A DNA stretch of 64,000 bases, taken from the NCBI RefSeq assembly GCF_947491715.1, contig NZ_CANLKR010000026.1, forward strand, positions 1 to 64,000, written 5' to 3'. Position numbers and translations under genes: made by a program. This stretch comes from an uncultured Shewanella sp. (GTDB taxonomy: Bacteria; Pseudomonadota; Gammaproteobacteria; Enterobacterales; Shewanellaceae). Below the pieces are notes generated by a model that was given only the letters and a program-made list of their open reading frames with translations, was not told where the DNA came from and did no database searches. Below, piece after piece: positions 44,994 to 55,334 of the stretch (within the stretch, counting starts at the first letter, position 1; each line of letters opens with the position of its first letter).

Positions 44994-46430
44994 ATGATGA
45001 ACCATTCCCAGCCTAAAGGCGCTGATTACAATTACACCGTCGTCAGACAGTTTGCCCTAACCACAGTGTTATGGGGAATTGTCGGCATGTCTGTCGGTGT
45101 GTTAATCGCAGCTCAGCTAATCTGGCCTCAGCTAAACTTTGAAACACCTTGGTTGACCTATAGTCGACTCCGCCCACTTCATACCAATGCCGTTATTTTT
45201 GCATTTGGTACCTCCGCGTTATTCGCAACCTCTTACTACATCGTACAACGTACCTGTCAAACGCGTTTATTTGCGCCAAGACTGGCCGCTTTTACGTTTT
45301 GGGGGTGGCAAGCCATTATTATCGCAGCAGTGATCACATTACCTTTAGGATACACGCAAGGTAAAGAATATGCTGAATTGGAATGGCCCATTGATATCGC
45401 CATTGCCATAGTATGGATTTCTTACGCTACGGTTTTCTTTGGCACCATTATTAAACGCACAACATCACATATTTATGTGGCCAACTGGTTTTTTGGTGCC
45501 TTCATCATTACAGTTGCAGTGCTTCACATAGTGAACTCTATGGCTGTCCCACTGACATTATGGAAATCTTATTCCTTATACAGTGGTGCCGTTGATGCGA
45601 TGGTTCAGTGGTGGTATGGCCATAATGCCGTCGGGTTCTTACTGACAGCAGGCTTCTTAGGTATGATGTATTATTTTGTACCTAAACAAGCGGGTCGTCC
45701 TATCTACTCTTATCGTTTATCGATAGTGCATTTTTGGGCGTTAATTGCTTTATATATCTGGGCCGGCCCTCATCACCTTCACTATACTGCTCTACCCGAT
45801 TGGACACAGTCACTTGGCATGGTGATGTCACTGATTTTATTTGCACCTTCTTGGGGCGGAATGATCAACGGTATTATGACCTTATCAGGTGCATGGCATA
45901 AACTCCGTACCGATCCCATTCTTCGCTTCTTAGTTGTCTCACTCTCTTTCTACGGAATGTCGACGTTTGAAGGGCCGATGATGGCCATTAAGACTGTCAA
46001 TGCCCTGTCTCACTACACTGACTGGACCATTGGACACGTTCACTCTGGTGCATTAGGTTGGGTAGCCATGATCTCTATTGGTTCCTTGTATCACCTGATT
46101 CCTGTTTTGTTTAATCATGGTCGCATGTACAGCACGAGTTTAATCAATGTGCATTTCTGGTTAGCCACTATTGGCACCGTTTTATACATCGTTTCCATGT
46201 GGATTTCAGGTGTCATGCAAGGGTTAATGTGGCGTGCAGTGAATACTGATGGCACATTAACTTACAGCTTTGTTGAAAGTTTAGAAGCCTCTTATCCCTT
46301 CTATTTCGTGCGTTTCATCGGCGGCTGTTTCTTCTTAACGGGTATGCTCATCATGGCATATAACGTTATTCGAACGGTTAAGGCGCCTAAAGATTCTTTA
46401 CCCGCCTTGGCTGAAGCCAAAGCTGTTTAA
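44994..46430 (+). CDS. ccoN: cbb3-type cytochrome c oxidase subunit I
   Basis: The catalytic subunit of the high-affinity terminal oxidase: 478 residues and about twelve membrane helices. Haem and CuB ligand histidines are in [32 protein letters not shown] and [12 protein letters not shown]. It reduces O2 to water with electrons from CcoO/CcoP and pumps protons. It is the first gene of ccoNOQP. Two adjacent ATGs (44994, 44997) are possible starts. An FNR box about 210 bases upstream points to induction at low oxygen. Confidence 0.97.
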   Translation: MMNHSQPKGADYNYTVVRQFALTTVLWGIVGMSVGVLIAAQLIWPQLNFETPWLTYSRLRPLHTNAVIFAFGTSALFATSYYIVQRTCQTRLFAPRLAAFTFWGWQAIIIAAVITLPLGYTQGKEYAELEWPIDIAIAIVWISYATVFFGTIIKRTTSHIYVANWFFGAFIITVAVLHIVNSMAVPLTLWKSYSLYSGAVDAMVQWWYGHNAVGFLLTAGFLGMMYYFVPKQAGRPIYSYRLSIVHFWALIALYIWAGPHHLHYTALPDWTQSLGMVMSLILFAPSWGGMINGIMTLSGAWHKLRTDPILRFLVVSLSFYGMSTFEGPMMAIKTVNALSHYTDWTIGHVHSGALGWVAMISIGSLYHLIPVLFNHGRMYSTSLINVHFWLATIGTVLYIVSMWISGVMQGLMWRAVNTDGTLTYSFVESLEASYPFYFVRFIGGCFFLTGMLIMAYNVIRTVKAPKDSLPALAEAKAV

Positions 46431-46438
46431 GGAGAGAT

Positions 46439-47056
46439 TTGATGAAATTCAATCATGAACTCGTAGAGAAAAATATCGGTTTATTAGGTATTTTTACCGT
46501 GATAGCCATCAGTTTTGGTAGCCTTGTCGAAATTACACCGCTGTTATTTCAAAAGGATACCACTGAGCCGCTTGACGGACAGATCCCTTATACTGCGTTG
46601 CAAATAGAAGGTCGTGACATCTATGTCCGTGAAGGTTGTTATAACTGTCACAGTCAAATGATCCGTCCACTACGCGCGGAAACAGAACGTTATGGACATT
46701 ACTCTGTTGCGGCAGAATCGGTTTGGGATCACCCCTTTCAGTGGGGTTCCAAACGTACGGGTCCAGATCTGGCTCGCGTTGGGGGTCGTTACAGTGATAA
46801 ATGGCATGAAGTGCATTTAATTGATCCTCGTGCTGTGGTGCCCCAATCAAATATGCCTGGCTTTCCTTGGCTTGCAGAAAATACGTTAGATGGTGAATTA
46901 ACCGGTAAGAAAATGAGTATCTTACGCAGTTTACACCCTAACGATGATATGTATACCGATGAAGAAATTGCCAATGCAAAACAAGCTGTTGAAGGTAAGA
47001 CAGAGCTACAAGCTCTGATTGCTTACTTGCAATCGCTTGGACACGCATTGAAATAA
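46439..47056 (+). CDS. ccoO: cbb3-type oxidase monohaem subunit II
   Basis: A membrane-anchored monohaem cytochrome c of 205 residues. One N-terminal helix ([18 protein letters not shown]) is followed by the haem motif CYNCH ([13 protein letters not shown]) and a later Met ligand candidate in QSNMPGFPW. It passes electrons to CcoN. It starts eight bases after ccoN with AGGAGA as ribosome-binding site. Confidence 0.97.
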   Translation: MMKFNHELVEKNIGLLGIFTVIAISFGSLVEITPLLFQKDTTEPLDGQIPYTALQIEGRDIYVREGCYNCHSQMIRPLRAETERYGHYSVAAESVWDHPFQWGSKRTGPDLARVGGRYSDKWHEVHLIDPRAVVPQSNMPGFPWLAENTLDGELTGKKMSILRSLHPNDDMYTDEEIANAKQAVEGKTELQALIAYLQSLGHALK

Positions 47057-47066
47057 GGAGCGAATA

Positions 47067-47252
47067 ATGGATTACGGTACATTACAGGGGATAATTACTC
47101 TGGTTGTTATGTTGACCTTTGTTGGCATCTTTGCTTGGGCATACAGTTCACGTCAAAAGTCCGCTTTTGACGATGCTGCTAACCTTGTTTTCTCTGACGA
47201 AGAAACAATAAGTGAACCAAGCCAAGCGACAAACGCAGGGGAGCATAAGTAA
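47067..47252 (+). CDS. ccoQ: cbb3-type oxidase small subunit
   Basis: A 61-residue single-helix protein (TLQGIITLVVMLTFVGIFAW, then AYSSRQKSAFDDAAN), the normal form of CcoQ, which stabilises the oxidase complex. AAGGAG precedes the ATG. Its TAA shares one base with the ccoP start codon. Confidence 0.93.
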   Translation: MDYGTLQGIITLVVMLTFVGIFAWAYSSRQKSAFDDAANLVFSDEETISEPSQATNAGEHK

Positions 47253-48232
47253 TGGCAGATGTAATGACAAACTTCTGGAGTTTGTGGGTTTGTATACTCA
47301 CAACAGTGGTGATTTTAGGCTGTATCTTTTTATTGCGTGTGTGTACTAAAAACACCACAGGCGTAAAAGAAGGTGAGTCGATGGGTCACTCTTTTGATGG
47401 TATTGAAGAGCTTAATAATCCACTACCCAAGTGGTGGAGCTATATGTTCTACATTACTATTGTTTTCAGTGTAATTTATTTAATCCTTTACCCTGGTATG
47501 GGGAACTATAAAGGCTTATTCAACTGGTCTAGCGCTAACCAAAGTGTTCGTACTCTTGAAGAGTCAAAAGCTGCTGTTATCCAAGCAGCGAAAGAAGGAC
47601 GTTGGGTACAGTACGATCAAGAAGTTAAGCATGCTGATGAACAATTTGGCCCTATTTTCCAAGCTTATGCCGATACGCCGCTTGAAGAATTAGTCAAAAA
47701 TAAAGAAGCCCTTAAAGTTGGTGGTCGCCTTTTCTTGCAAAACTGTGCCATGTGTCATGGATCGGATGCGCGAGGCAGTAAAGGGTTCCCTAATTTGACC
47801 GATGACTCTTGGTTATATGGTGGTGATTTAGCCACCATTAAAACCACCATCATGAATGGCCGAAACGGTATGATGCCTCCTAAAGGCGGACTGCCAATAG
47901 AAGATAGTGAAATTAAAGGCTTAGCCGAATACGTGGTGAAGCTATCCGGTCGTGAACATGATGCTGCTCTGGCTGCACAAGGTCAAGGTTCTTTCATGAA
48001 AGGCTGTTTTGCTTGTCACGGAATGGATGGTTCGGGTAATAAATTCATGGGAGCACCTAATCTCACTGATAACGCTTGGTTATATGGTGGCAGTCGAGGT
48101 GCCATTGAACAAACCATTAAACACGGTCGCACCGGTGTGATGCCAGCGTGGAAAGAGGTATTGGGTGAGCAAAAGGTCCATGTGATCACCGCTTATGTTT
48201 ACAGCTTGTCACATCAAGATGATAAAGAGTAA
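47252..48232 (+). CDS. ccoP: cbb3-type oxidase dihaem subunit III
   Basis: A dihaem cytochrome c of 326 residues with two N-terminal membrane helices (FWSLWVCILTTVVILGCIFL and a second near residue 65-85). Two haem sites, CAMCH and CFACH, are each followed by a repeated NLTD(D/N).WLYGG segment typical of the duplicated domain. It accepts electrons from soluble cytochromes. It is the last structural gene before a terminator. Confidence 0.96.
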   Translation: MADVMTNFWSLWVCILTTVVILGCIFLLRVCTKNTTGVKEGESMGHSFDGIEELNNPLPKWWSYMFYITIVFSVIYLILYPGMGNYKGLFNWSSANQSVRTLEESKAAVIQAAKEGRWVQYDQEVKHADEQFGPIFQAYADTPLEELVKNKEALKVGGRLFLQNCAMCHGSDARGSKGFPNLTDDSWLYGGDLATIKTTIMNGRNGMMPPKGGLPIEDSEIKGLAEYVVKLSGREHDAALAAQGQGSFMKGCFACHGMDGSGNKFMGAPNLTDNAWLYGGSRGAIEQTIKHGRTGVMPAWKEVLGEQKVHVITAYVYSLSHQDDKE

Positions 48233-48263
48233 CTAAGGCGCATTTTTATTTACGCCAAAGGAT

Positions 48264-48297
48264 AAGGCCTTCGACATGACGTCGGGGGCTTTTTTTT
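48264..48297 (+). terminator. Terminator after ccoNOQP
   Basis: AAGGCCTTCGAC pairs (with G-U steps) with GTCGGGGGCTT, followed by seven T. It separates the structural operon from the assembly genes fixH-ccoI-ccoS. Confidence 0.85.
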
Positions 48298-48386
48298 AAG
48301 CAGCCGTTGTTATCAACATGCTGTTTTATTTGATATATATATTAATTATATCTTTGTTTTAACGTTATTTATAGAAGGATAGTATC

Positions 48387-48866
48387 ATGTCATCACCACA
48401 AGCCTGGTATAAGCAGTTCTGGCCTTGGTTTCTTATTGTTTTACCTTTGTGTGCGGTTGTCGCGAGTATTAATCTCTTGATGCTGGCTATTGATAATAAA
48501 GATCCCTTAGTGTCGGATGACTATTATAAGGAAGGAAAAGCGATTAATTTAGATTTACGTAAAATTAAGCAAGCACAAAAATTAGGCATGAACTATGCCC
48601 TTAGATTTGATGATGAATATGTTGAAATTAAGCAAGAAGGTGGCGAGCAGTATTTAGCAGCCTTAAGTGTCGGCTTTTTTCACCCTACTATTGCCTCAAA
48701 AGATTTCAGTGAAATAGTGACTCCCGATGCGAATGGTATTTACCGTATTGAACTTAAACAAAATATTTCAGGCCCTTGGGAAGTCAGATTAGAAGGTTAT
48801 GATCAATCATGGCGCATTCAAAAACGCTTAACCTTGGTTGATGATTCTGACTATTGGTTGAATTAA
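48387..48866 (+). CDS. fixH: FixH/CcoG-associated oxidase assembly protein FixH
   Basis: A 159-residue protein with one N-terminal membrane helix (FWPWFLIVLPLCAVVASI) and the conserved periplasmic start SDDYYKEGKAINLDL of the FixH family. It assists cbb3 maturation together with the copper ATPase encoded one base downstream. GAAGGA precedes the ATG. Confidence 0.92.
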   Translation: MSSPQAWYKQFWPWFLIVLPLCAVVASINLLMLAIDNKDPLVSDDYYKEGKAINLDLRKIKQAQKLGMNYALRFDDEYVEIKQEGGEQYLAALSVGFFHPTIASKDFSEIVTPDANGIYRIELKQNISGPWEVRLEGYDQSWRIQKRLTLVDDSDYWLN

Positions 48867-48867
48867 T

Positions 48868-51285
48868 ATGACGACACAGACTCGCTGTTTTCACTGTGGT
48901 GAAGCCGTATTATCAGGCAAGCCGTTATATACCCGTATTCAACATAACGATGAAGCCATGTGCTGTCTTGGTTGCCAAGCTGTATCCCAAGCCATTGTTG
49001 ACGCGGGTCTGTTAAACTATTACCAATTTAGAACAAAGCTTGGTACATCACAACAAAGTTTGATCCCCACCGAACTTGCTCAATTTAGTGCGTATGATTT
49101 AGAAGAAGTACAAGAAGAATTTGTTTATCAACAAAATCAATTGAAACAAGTCTCTTTGACCATTGAGGGGATCACTTGCGCCGCCTGTACTTGGCTCATT
49201 GAACATAAACTCAAACAACTTACTGGTATTAAAAGTGTTTCAGTCAACTCCACCACAGAGCGAGCGCTTATATCTTGGGATCCTAAGCTGCTACAGTTAA
49301 GCGATATTTTAAACCAAATCACGTATATTGGTTATCAAGCTTATCCATTTCAAATCGATGAACAAGAAGTTAACACCCAAAAAGAGAGTCGACAGTTTTT
49401 ACTGCGCATAGGGCTAGCTGGTTTTGCCACTATGCAAGTGATGATGTTTGCCCTCGCCTTGTATTCTGGTTTTTTTACCGATTTAGACAATGAGTTTAGA
49501 GATTATTTTCGTTGGGTGAGCATGCTATTTGCCGCACCAGTTGTCTTTTATTCTGCTCAACCTTTTTATTTTAGCGCCATTCGTGCACTACTCATTGGTC
49601 GCGTGAATATGGATGTCTCTGTTAGCATCGCCATTTGTGGTGCTTACGTAGCCAGTTGCATTGAAACGATTAATGGCAGCGGCGAAGTCTATTTTGAATC
49701 TGTCTCCATGTTCACCTTTTTCTTATTGCTTGGGCGGTATTTTGAGCAACATGCTCGGCAAAAAGCCTCGGTCAATGCCAGTAATTTGCACAAGCTCACA
49801 CCACTTACCGCCAATAAGGTGAGTGATAATATAGTGACAGAAATTCCGGCTAAAAAATTAATATTAGGTGATATCATTTTAATAAAACCGGGTGAAGTTG
49901 TCGCAGCAGATGGCAAGGTTACCAGCGGAAGCAGTAGTATTAATGAGTCCATGTTAACGGGTGAGTCCCTCCCTGTCATCAAAAAAAGAGATAGTCATGT
50001 TTTTGCTGGCACCATTAATATAGATCACCCTCTACACGTTGAAGTCACAGCGATTGGCCAAGCACAATTAGTTGCTGACATTATTCGTCTACAAGAAGTC
50101 GCCAGTAACAATAAGCCCAAAATCGCTTTATATGCCGATATGTTTTCAAATTATTTCACTGCAGGCGTATTAATCCTTGCTGGATTCAGTTATCTCTTTT
50201 GGTCCTTTTATTCGCCCAGTGATGCGTTTTGGATCACGCTTTCTGTATTAGTAGCAACTTGCCCATGTGCCTTAGCTTTAGCGACGCCAACTGCCATTAC
50301 CTGCAGCACGTCAATATTGACTCGAATGGGGATCATTAGTCGAAACAGTGATGCACTAGAAAAACTACCGCTCATCGAACATGTGGTCTTTGATAAAACG
50401 GGTACCTTAACTTGTGGCACATTTTCTATTGATTCTGTAACACTGATTAACCAAGAAGACAGTACTATCCCCTCTTATGAAAAAGAAGATATTTTACACA
50501 TTGCAGCGGCATTAGAAGCTCATTCATTACACCCTATTGCTTCTGCGTTTCGACCTTTTCAGCAACAGAATATTATCGCGAGTCAATGTGAAAACACAGT
50601 GGGTCTGGGTATTTCTGGGTCCATCAATGGTAAGTATTTCAAATTAGGCAGTGCTGAATTTGTAGGTGCTCAACAAGAGTCAAAGACGTTAGAAACAGGC
50701 CAAACTATCTGGCTGAGTAAAAATCATCGGCTGGTGGCATCTATTGTCCTGAGTGACACCTTACGAATTGATGCAATCGACACCATCAAACAATTGAAGC
50801 TTCTAGGTTGCAAAGTCAGTATGGCCACTGGCGCTGATGGCCCACAGGTAAAGGTACTTGCAGAAAAATTAAATATTACGGATGTGCATCAAGGATTAAA
50901 GCCTGAGCAAAAATTGAAGTTAGTGCGCAAGTTTCAACAAGGAGCTCATGTCGCCATGTTTGGCGATGGAGTCAATGATGCGCCGGTATTAGCGGGCGCC
51001 AATATGTCCATTGCAATGGGCAGCGGCGCGGCAATCACTAAAAGCAGTGCTGATTTGATCCTGTTAGGCGATCATCTTTCTCGTTTTAATGATGCCATCA
51101 AGGTGGCTAAAAAAACCAAAACCATTATTCAACAAAATTTACTTTGGGCATTGGGTTATAATGTCCTCATTATTCCGCTTGCATTATCGGGCCACCTCCT
51201 TCCCTATGTGGCAGCTCTTGGTATGTCAGCCAGCTCCCTGATTGTTGTGTTTAACAGTTTGCGATTATTAAAGGCTAAAGTATGA
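48868..51285 (+). CDS. ccoI: Copper-transporting P1B-type ATPase for cbb3 assembly
   Basis: An 805-residue inner-membrane ATPase that exports copper for the CcoN CuB centre (CcoI/FixI). An N-terminal cysteine motif (RCFHCGE, CCLGCQAV) is followed by a heavy-metal-associated domain (GITCAACTWLIE). Membrane-site CPC is in ATCPCALALATP, the phosphorylation site is VFDKTGTLT, and the hinge is MFGDGVNDAPVLAGA. Its end overlaps ccoS by four bases (ATGA). Confidence 0.96.
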   Translation: MTTQTRCFHCGEAVLSGKPLYTRIQHNDEAMCCLGCQAVSQAIVDAGLLNYYQFRTKLGTSQQSLIPTELAQFSAYDLEEVQEEFVYQQNQLKQVSLTIEGITCAACTWLIEHKLKQLTGIKSVSVNSTTERALISWDPKLLQLSDILNQITYIGYQAYPFQIDEQEVNTQKESRQFLLRIGLAGFATMQVMMFALALYSGFFTDLDNEFRDYFRWVSMLFAAPVVFYSAQPFYFSAIRALLIGRVNMDVSVSIAICGAYVASCIETINGSGEVYFESVSMFTFFLLLGRYFEQHARQKASVNASNLHKLTPLTANKVSDNIVTEIPAKKLILGDIILIKPGEVVAADGKVTSGSSSINESMLTGESLPVIKKRDSHVFAGTINIDHPLHVEVTAIGQAQLVADIIRLQEVASNNKPKIALYADMFSNYFTAGVLILAGFSYLFWSFYSPSDAFWITLSVLVATCPCALALATPTAITCSTSILTRMGIISRNSDALEKLPLIEHVVFDKTGTLTCGTFSIDSVTLINQEDSTIPSYEKEDILHIAAALEAHSLHPIASAFRPFQQQNIIASQCENTVGLGISGSINGKYFKLGSAEFVGAQQESKTLETGQTIWLSKNHRLVASIVLSDTLRIDAIDTIKQLKLLGCKVSMATGADGPQVKVLAEKLNITDVHQGLKPEQKLKLVRKFQQGAHVAMFGDGVNDAPVLAGANMSIAMGSGAAITKSSADLILLGDHLSRFNDAIKVAKKTKTIIQQNLLWALGYNVLIIPLALSGHLLPYVAALGMSASSLIVVFNSLRLLKAKV

Positions 51286-51491
51286 GTATTATTTATGTGT
51301 TAATTCCCATTGCGATTATTTTTGTTATTATTGCGATATGCGTCTTTTTTTGGGCTGTACGTTCCGATCAATTTGACGATCTAGAAAAACAAAGTGTATC
51401 GATCTTATTTGATGATGAGCCGACTAAAGTACACTCAGAGCACGATGATATCATTCAATCCCTTAAAAACATCGAGGGAGAAAAGACTTAA
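51282..51491 (+). CDS. ccoS: cbb3-type oxidase assembly protein CcoS
   Basis: A 69-residue single-helix protein (MSIIYVLIPIAIIFVIIAIC) with the typical FFWAVRSDQFDDLEKQ segment of CcoS, needed to load cofactors into the oxidase. It overlaps ccoI by ATGA and shares one base with the next gene, so the set is translated together. Confidence 0.95.
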   Translation: MSIIYVLIPIAIIFVIIAICVFFWAVRSDQFDDLEKQSVSILFDDEPTKVHSEHDDIIQSLKNIEGEKT

Positions 51492-52219
51492 TGAATGAGT
51501 ATGGTATTGCCGCTGCTTTCATCGTCGGACTCATGGGAGCGGCCCATTGTGTCGGAATGTGTGCTGGTATTGTCGGAGCACTGTCTAGCCAACAAGCCAA
51601 ACATAACACCTTAAGCGGTTCACTCAATCATCGCAAACCATCTAGCTCACCTTTTGCGAGGCAATTAAGCCTTGTATTAAGTTATAACTTGGGGCGGATC
51701 GGCAGTTATACCCTTGCAGGTGCTGTTGTTGGTGGATTTTCCAGTGGCCTTGGATTGCTCTTTAATATTGATGCATACCTGCTCTTTTTACGCGCCATTG
51801 CAGGCTTGATGATGGTAGCCACTGGGCTTTATATTGCTCAGTTTTGGACTGGCGTGATGAAAGTGGAATATATCGGAAAATTTATTTGGCGAGGATTAGC
51901 ACCCATTGCACAGAAATTTATTCCTGTTCAGACTCCGCCTCAAGCTATTATTGCTGGAGTGCTTTGGGGCTGGCTGCCCTGCGGATTAGTCTATAGCACG
52001 TTAACATGGTCTGTTGCCGCCAATTCAGCCCTTGAAGGCGGGCTTATTATGCTGGCTTTTGGGCTTGGTACCTTGCCGGCTTTACTGAGTATGGGGATGG
52101 CGGCAAAACAACTCAGTTATTGGGTTCAACAAAAATCAGTCCGAAGACTCAGTGGGATCATACTCATGGTATTTGGTGCACAGACCTTATATATCGCTTT
52201 GGCACAATATCTTCATTAG
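51491..52219 (+). CDS. TauE/SafE-like membrane protein of the cbb3 cluster
   Basis: A polytopic membrane protein of 242 residues (about six helices) of the sulfite-exporter TauE/SafE-like superfamily, commonly found after ccoS in these bacteria. Conserved features are GLMGAAHCVGMCAGIVGAL at the N-terminus and IIAGVLWGWLPCGLVYSTL in the middle; the Cys/His pattern would suit metal handling. A copper-related role in oxidase maturation is inferred from position. Confidence 0.88.
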   Translation: MNEYGIAAAFIVGLMGAAHCVGMCAGIVGALSSQQAKHNTLSGSLNHRKPSSSPFARQLSLVLSYNLGRIGSYTLAGAVVGGFSSGLGLLFNIDAYLLFLRAIAGLMMVATGLYIAQFWTGVMKVEYIGKFIWRGLAPIAQKFIPVQTPPQAIIAGVLWGWLPCGLVYSTLTWSVAANSALEGGLIMLAFGLGTLPALLSMGMAAKQLSYWVQQKSVRRLSGIILMVFGAQTLYIALAQYLH

Positions 52220-52276
52220 TTTCTTCATTAATTGTCCTGCTTTCAAATTCTTTGCACGTCTACCAATGTCTATTTC

Positions 52277-52315
52277 CCTAGAGTAACTGAAGGTTCTACC
52301 TTTGGTTACTCTAGG
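52277..52315. terminator. Inverted repeat after the assembly operon
   Basis: CCTAGAGTAAC and GTTACTCTAGG are perfect 11-bp arms with a 17-base loop. There is no T-run, so this may be a terminator with poor tail or a binding site upstream of fnr. Confidence 0.4.
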
Positions 52316-52445
52316 CTAGCTTTAGGATACTTCCCTATTTTTCATTATGCTTACTTTTGAAGCGATCAATATCACACTATCCTTATAAAAAGTAGGGTAT
52401 TATGGAATAATGATGTTCAATGATAAAATTTACGGATGTAAGTTA

Positions 52446-53186
52446 ATGAAAACTGCCAATAATCAAGCCTGTCGAAAAGCCACATCGACCTTACATTGCC
52501 ATGATTGTAGTATGGCTGAATTGTGTATTCCTTTTAGCTTAAATCATCAAGAACTCGATTTACTTGACAATATTATTGAACGTAAAAAGCCCATTCAAAA
52601 GGGCGAACAGATCATAAAAGCAGGAGAGCCTTTACGGTCTTTATATGCTTTACGTTCAGGTACATTAAAAAGCTACACCATAACAGAACAAGGTGACGAA
52701 CAAATCACAGGATTTCATCTTGCAGGCGATGTCATCGGTTTCGATAGTATTTATTCAGGTATTCATCAAAGTTTTTCACAAGCACTCGAAACAGCGATGG
52801 TCTGTGAAATCCCCTATTCGACCTTAGATACATTATCGGGTACGCTACCTAAACTGAGACAGCAAGTGATGCGATTAATGAGCAATGAGATCCAAAGCGA
52901 TCAAGAAATGATTTTATTGCTCAGTAAGAAAAATGCCGAGGAACGCTTAGCCACCTTTTTAAGTCAGCTTGCTCGACGTTTTAGCGAACGTGGCTTTTCT
53001 CAAAAAGCCTATCGTCTAGTTATGACAAGAGGTGATATTGGTAATTATCTTGGCTTAACTGTTGAGACGATCAGCCGTCTCCTTGGCCGCTTCCAAAAAG
53101 CCAATATGCTTCAAGTCCAAGGAAAAGATATCTCAATCATAGATTTCGATGCACTCAATAAACTTGCTGGAGACAATAAAAGATAA
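52446..53186 (+). CDS. fnr: FNR, oxygen-sensing global regulator
   Basis: A 246-residue Crp-Fnr family activator, very similar to E. coli FNR throughout. The 4Fe-4S ligands are in [12 protein letters not shown] (C-x2-C-x5-C) plus the distant Cys in MVCEIPY. The recognition helix reads [14 protein letters not shown] (E..SR contact residues). Without oxygen it dimerises and binds TTGATNNNNATCAA, as found upstream of ccoN. I prefer ATG 52446, which places the first ligand near residue 18 as in E. coli; ATGs at 52410/52413 would add 11-12 residues. Confidence 0.96.
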   Translation: MKTANNQACRKATSTLHCHDCSMAELCIPFSLNHQELDLLDNIIERKKPIQKGEQIIKAGEPLRSLYALRSGTLKSYTITEQGDEQITGFHLAGDVIGFDSIYSGIHQSFSQALETAMVCEIPYSTLDTLSGTLPKLRQQVMRLMSNEIQSDQEMILLLSKKNAEERLATFLSQLARRFSERGFSQKAYRLVMTRGDIGNYLGLTVETISRLLGRFQKANMLQVQGKDISIIDFDALNKLAGDNKR

Positions 53187-53292
53187 GATAAAGCACGCAG
53201 AAAATGGATCTCAAGCTTAGCTTTATCTACAGTAATATCATTCAAACTCGATTTAATCACGCTATGACAGCGCAGCTTAGGAGGAAAATATC

Positions 53293-54225
53293 ATGACGGA
53301 ATATCAAAAACTTCTCGTCGTTATCGATCCAACCACGGATACTCAAGTCGCGCTGGCAAGAGCGCTTGAACTTTCTACCCCTAATTCAGCCAGTATTACT
53401 GTTTTTCTCTCTATTTACGATTTTTCCTATGAAATGACCTCCATTGTCTCTCATCAAGAGAGAGAAGCAATGAGAGCTGGGGTGATCAGCCAACGTAAAG
53501 CTTGGTTAGAAGGTATACTGACGCAATATCATCAAGAAGGGATCACAATTAACACCAATGTGGTTTGGCATAATCGTCCTTTTGAAAGCATTATTCTTTA
53601 TGCTATTCAAGGACAATATGATCTTATCGTAAAAGGCACCCATGAACACGACAAATTTAAATCGGTGATTTTCACTCCTACCGATTGGCATTTAATGCGT
53701 AAAGCCCCTATTCCTGTATTATTGGTAAAAGATCATGATTGGCCTGTTCAGGGAAAAATTTTATGCGCAATTAATGTCGGCTCTGAAGATGAGGCTCATC
53801 AAGCGCTGAATAATAAAATTATTGAACATGCCAACCAGCTAGCTGCGCAATTTAATGCTCAAGTCCATCTCGTCAATGGTTATCCAGGCACACCGGTCAA
53901 TCTGGCAATAGAATTGCCGGATTTTGACAGTTATGCTTATACTGAGACTCTACGTATGCAGCATGAACAAAGAGTTCATTTCCTTGCCAGTCATCATGCC
54001 ATCGCAACGGATTGTTGCCATGTTGTCGAAGGGTTAGCTGAAGATGTGATCCCCGATATTGCTAAGCAAATTGATGCCGAGTTGGTCATATTAGGCACCG
54101 TCGGGCGAACAGGCTTTTCAGCGGCCCTGATTGGTAATACGGCGGAACATGTCATTGATAGCTTAAATTGTGATTTATTAGCCATTAAGCCAGATGGTTA
54201 TCGCTCACCTTTAGCGGATGATTAA
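53293..54225 (+). CDS. uspE: Universal stress protein E
   Basis: A 310-residue protein of two tandem Usp domains. The first starts KLLVVIDPTTDTQVALARAL; the second ends with the nucleotide-loop-like ILGTVGRTGFSAALIGNTAE. Length and position right after fnr match UspE (YdaA) of E. coli. It acts in stress tolerance and aggregation. AGGAGG precedes the ATG. Confidence 0.93.
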   Translation: MTEYQKLLVVIDPTTDTQVALARALELSTPNSASITVFLSIYDFSYEMTSIVSHQEREAMRAGVISQRKAWLEGILTQYHQEGITINTNVVWHNRPFESIILYAIQGQYDLIVKGTHEHDKFKSVIFTPTDWHLMRKAPIPVLLVKDHDWPVQGKILCAINVGSEDEAHQALNNKIIEHANQLAAQFNAQVHLVNGYPGTPVNLAIELPDFDSYAYTETLRMQHEQRVHFLASHHAIATDCCHVVEGLAEDVIPDIAKQIDAELVILGTVGRTGFSAALIGNTAEHVIDSLNCDLLAIKPDGYRSPLADD

Positions 54226-54236
54226 ATAACGCGCCG

Positions 54237-54268
54237 AGAAGGGCTTTCCCCCTCTATAAAGCCCTTCT
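54237..54268 (+). terminator. Terminator-like hairpin after uspE
   Basis: AGAAGGGCTTT and AAAGCCCTTCT are perfect arms around a ten-base loop, 12 bases after the uspE stop; the following bases are only moderately T-rich. Confidence 0.6.
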
Positions 54269-54380
54269 ATCCTACTCCCTCAAAGACTCACTGATTTCAT
54301 CCTTCGCTGGTGGACGAGCAAAAAATGAAAACAAAATAGCGATATTGGTCTCTTCTGGCCCTTTCATTTTCGACAGATTT

Positions 54381-55139
54381 TCAACGTAAAGGCATTAAAA
54401 TCTGTTTTACATGAGATAATAGTGCTTGTGGGTGTTTATCGATAAAGAAATGATCACCTTGAAGATATTGTAATGTCGCCTTAGCACTCGTTAATTCTTG
54501 CCAAGCAAGTAGCTGATGTTCGCTAATATCATCATCACATCCACTGAAAATATGTATTGGACACATTATTGCTTCACCGTTAGCGACATAAGACTCTGCA
54601 ATCGAAAAATCGGCCTTAAGCATAGGGTATAAGAATGACATAAGCTCTTCATGTTGCAACACTGCACTAGAAGTGCCATTTAATTTCTTTAGTTCATGCA
54701 CAAATTCAGGTTGTTCAAGGTGGGCGATATTGGGTTTATGACTCAACACATGGGGCGCTCGGCTGCCCGAGGCTATCAACGCCTTAGGCAAAGGCTTATC
54801 CTGTACTTGTAGTTGTAAAGCCAATTCAAAACCCACTCGACTACCTAAACTATGGCCAAAAAAAACATAAGGTTTTTCAGTTAGAAAATGAATATTTTTC
54901 ATCAGTTCACTGATTAAGTGTTCCATTTTTACCAACAGTGGCTCATCAATACGTGTGGCTCTCCCAGGCGGCTGAAAATACACTAATTCAATGTCATTCG
55001 GTAAAAAATATTGCCACTGCTTAAAGATTGCGGCGCTACCGCCAGCATAAGGAAAACAAAACAGTCTCAAACGCGCATTTGGCCGACTATGGGGTAAAAT
55101 AAAACAAGACTGTGACACCAAAACACAAACCTTAATCAT
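54381..55139 (-). CDS. Type II thioesterase (alpha/beta hydrolase)
   Basis: A 252-residue member of the GrsT/RifR-type thioesterases that clear misprimed carrier proteins of nonribosomal peptide or polyketide synthases. It has the N-terminal LFCFPYAGGSAAIFKQW, the nucleophile elbow FFGHSLGSRVGFELA and the late His in QGDHFFIDKHP. The aspartate is probably in IFSGCDDDI. No synthase, phosphopantetheinyl transferase or siderophore gene is in the window, so it is either an orphan or serves a distant cluster. No ribosome-binding site is obvious before ATG 55139. Confidence 0.85.
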   Translation of the reverse strand: MIKVCVLVSQSCFILPHSRPNARLRLFCFPYAGGSAAIFKQWQYFLPNDIELVYFQPPGRATRIDEPLLVKMEHLISELMKNIHFLTEKPYVFFGHSLGSRVGFELALQLQVQDKPLPKALIASGSRAPHVLSHKPNIAHLEQPEFVHELKKLNGTSSAVLQHEELMSFLYPMLKADFSIAESYVANGEAIMCPIHIFSGCDDDISEHQLLAWQELTSAKATLQYLQGDHFFIDKHPQALLSHVKQILMPLR

Positions 55140-55334
55140 GAAAAGAGATAAAAAATAACCTGAGAGACTGATTTAAACAAGCATAATGGCTTTCTCATCG
55201 ATTAAAAATAATTTATTTTCTATAAACTCATTCGCTTTTAGGAAAAATCAAAAGTAAAAAGTCATTAAGCTTTACCCTTAAGCTTGAAACTGGAATAATA
55301 TGCGCCTTAAATTGACCGCAATGAAGTATGTTTT

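Noticed and set aside
52358-52371. FNR half-site-like TTTGAAGCGATCAA upstream of fnr
   Set aside because: Only one half (ATCAA) matches; not enough to call autoregulation.
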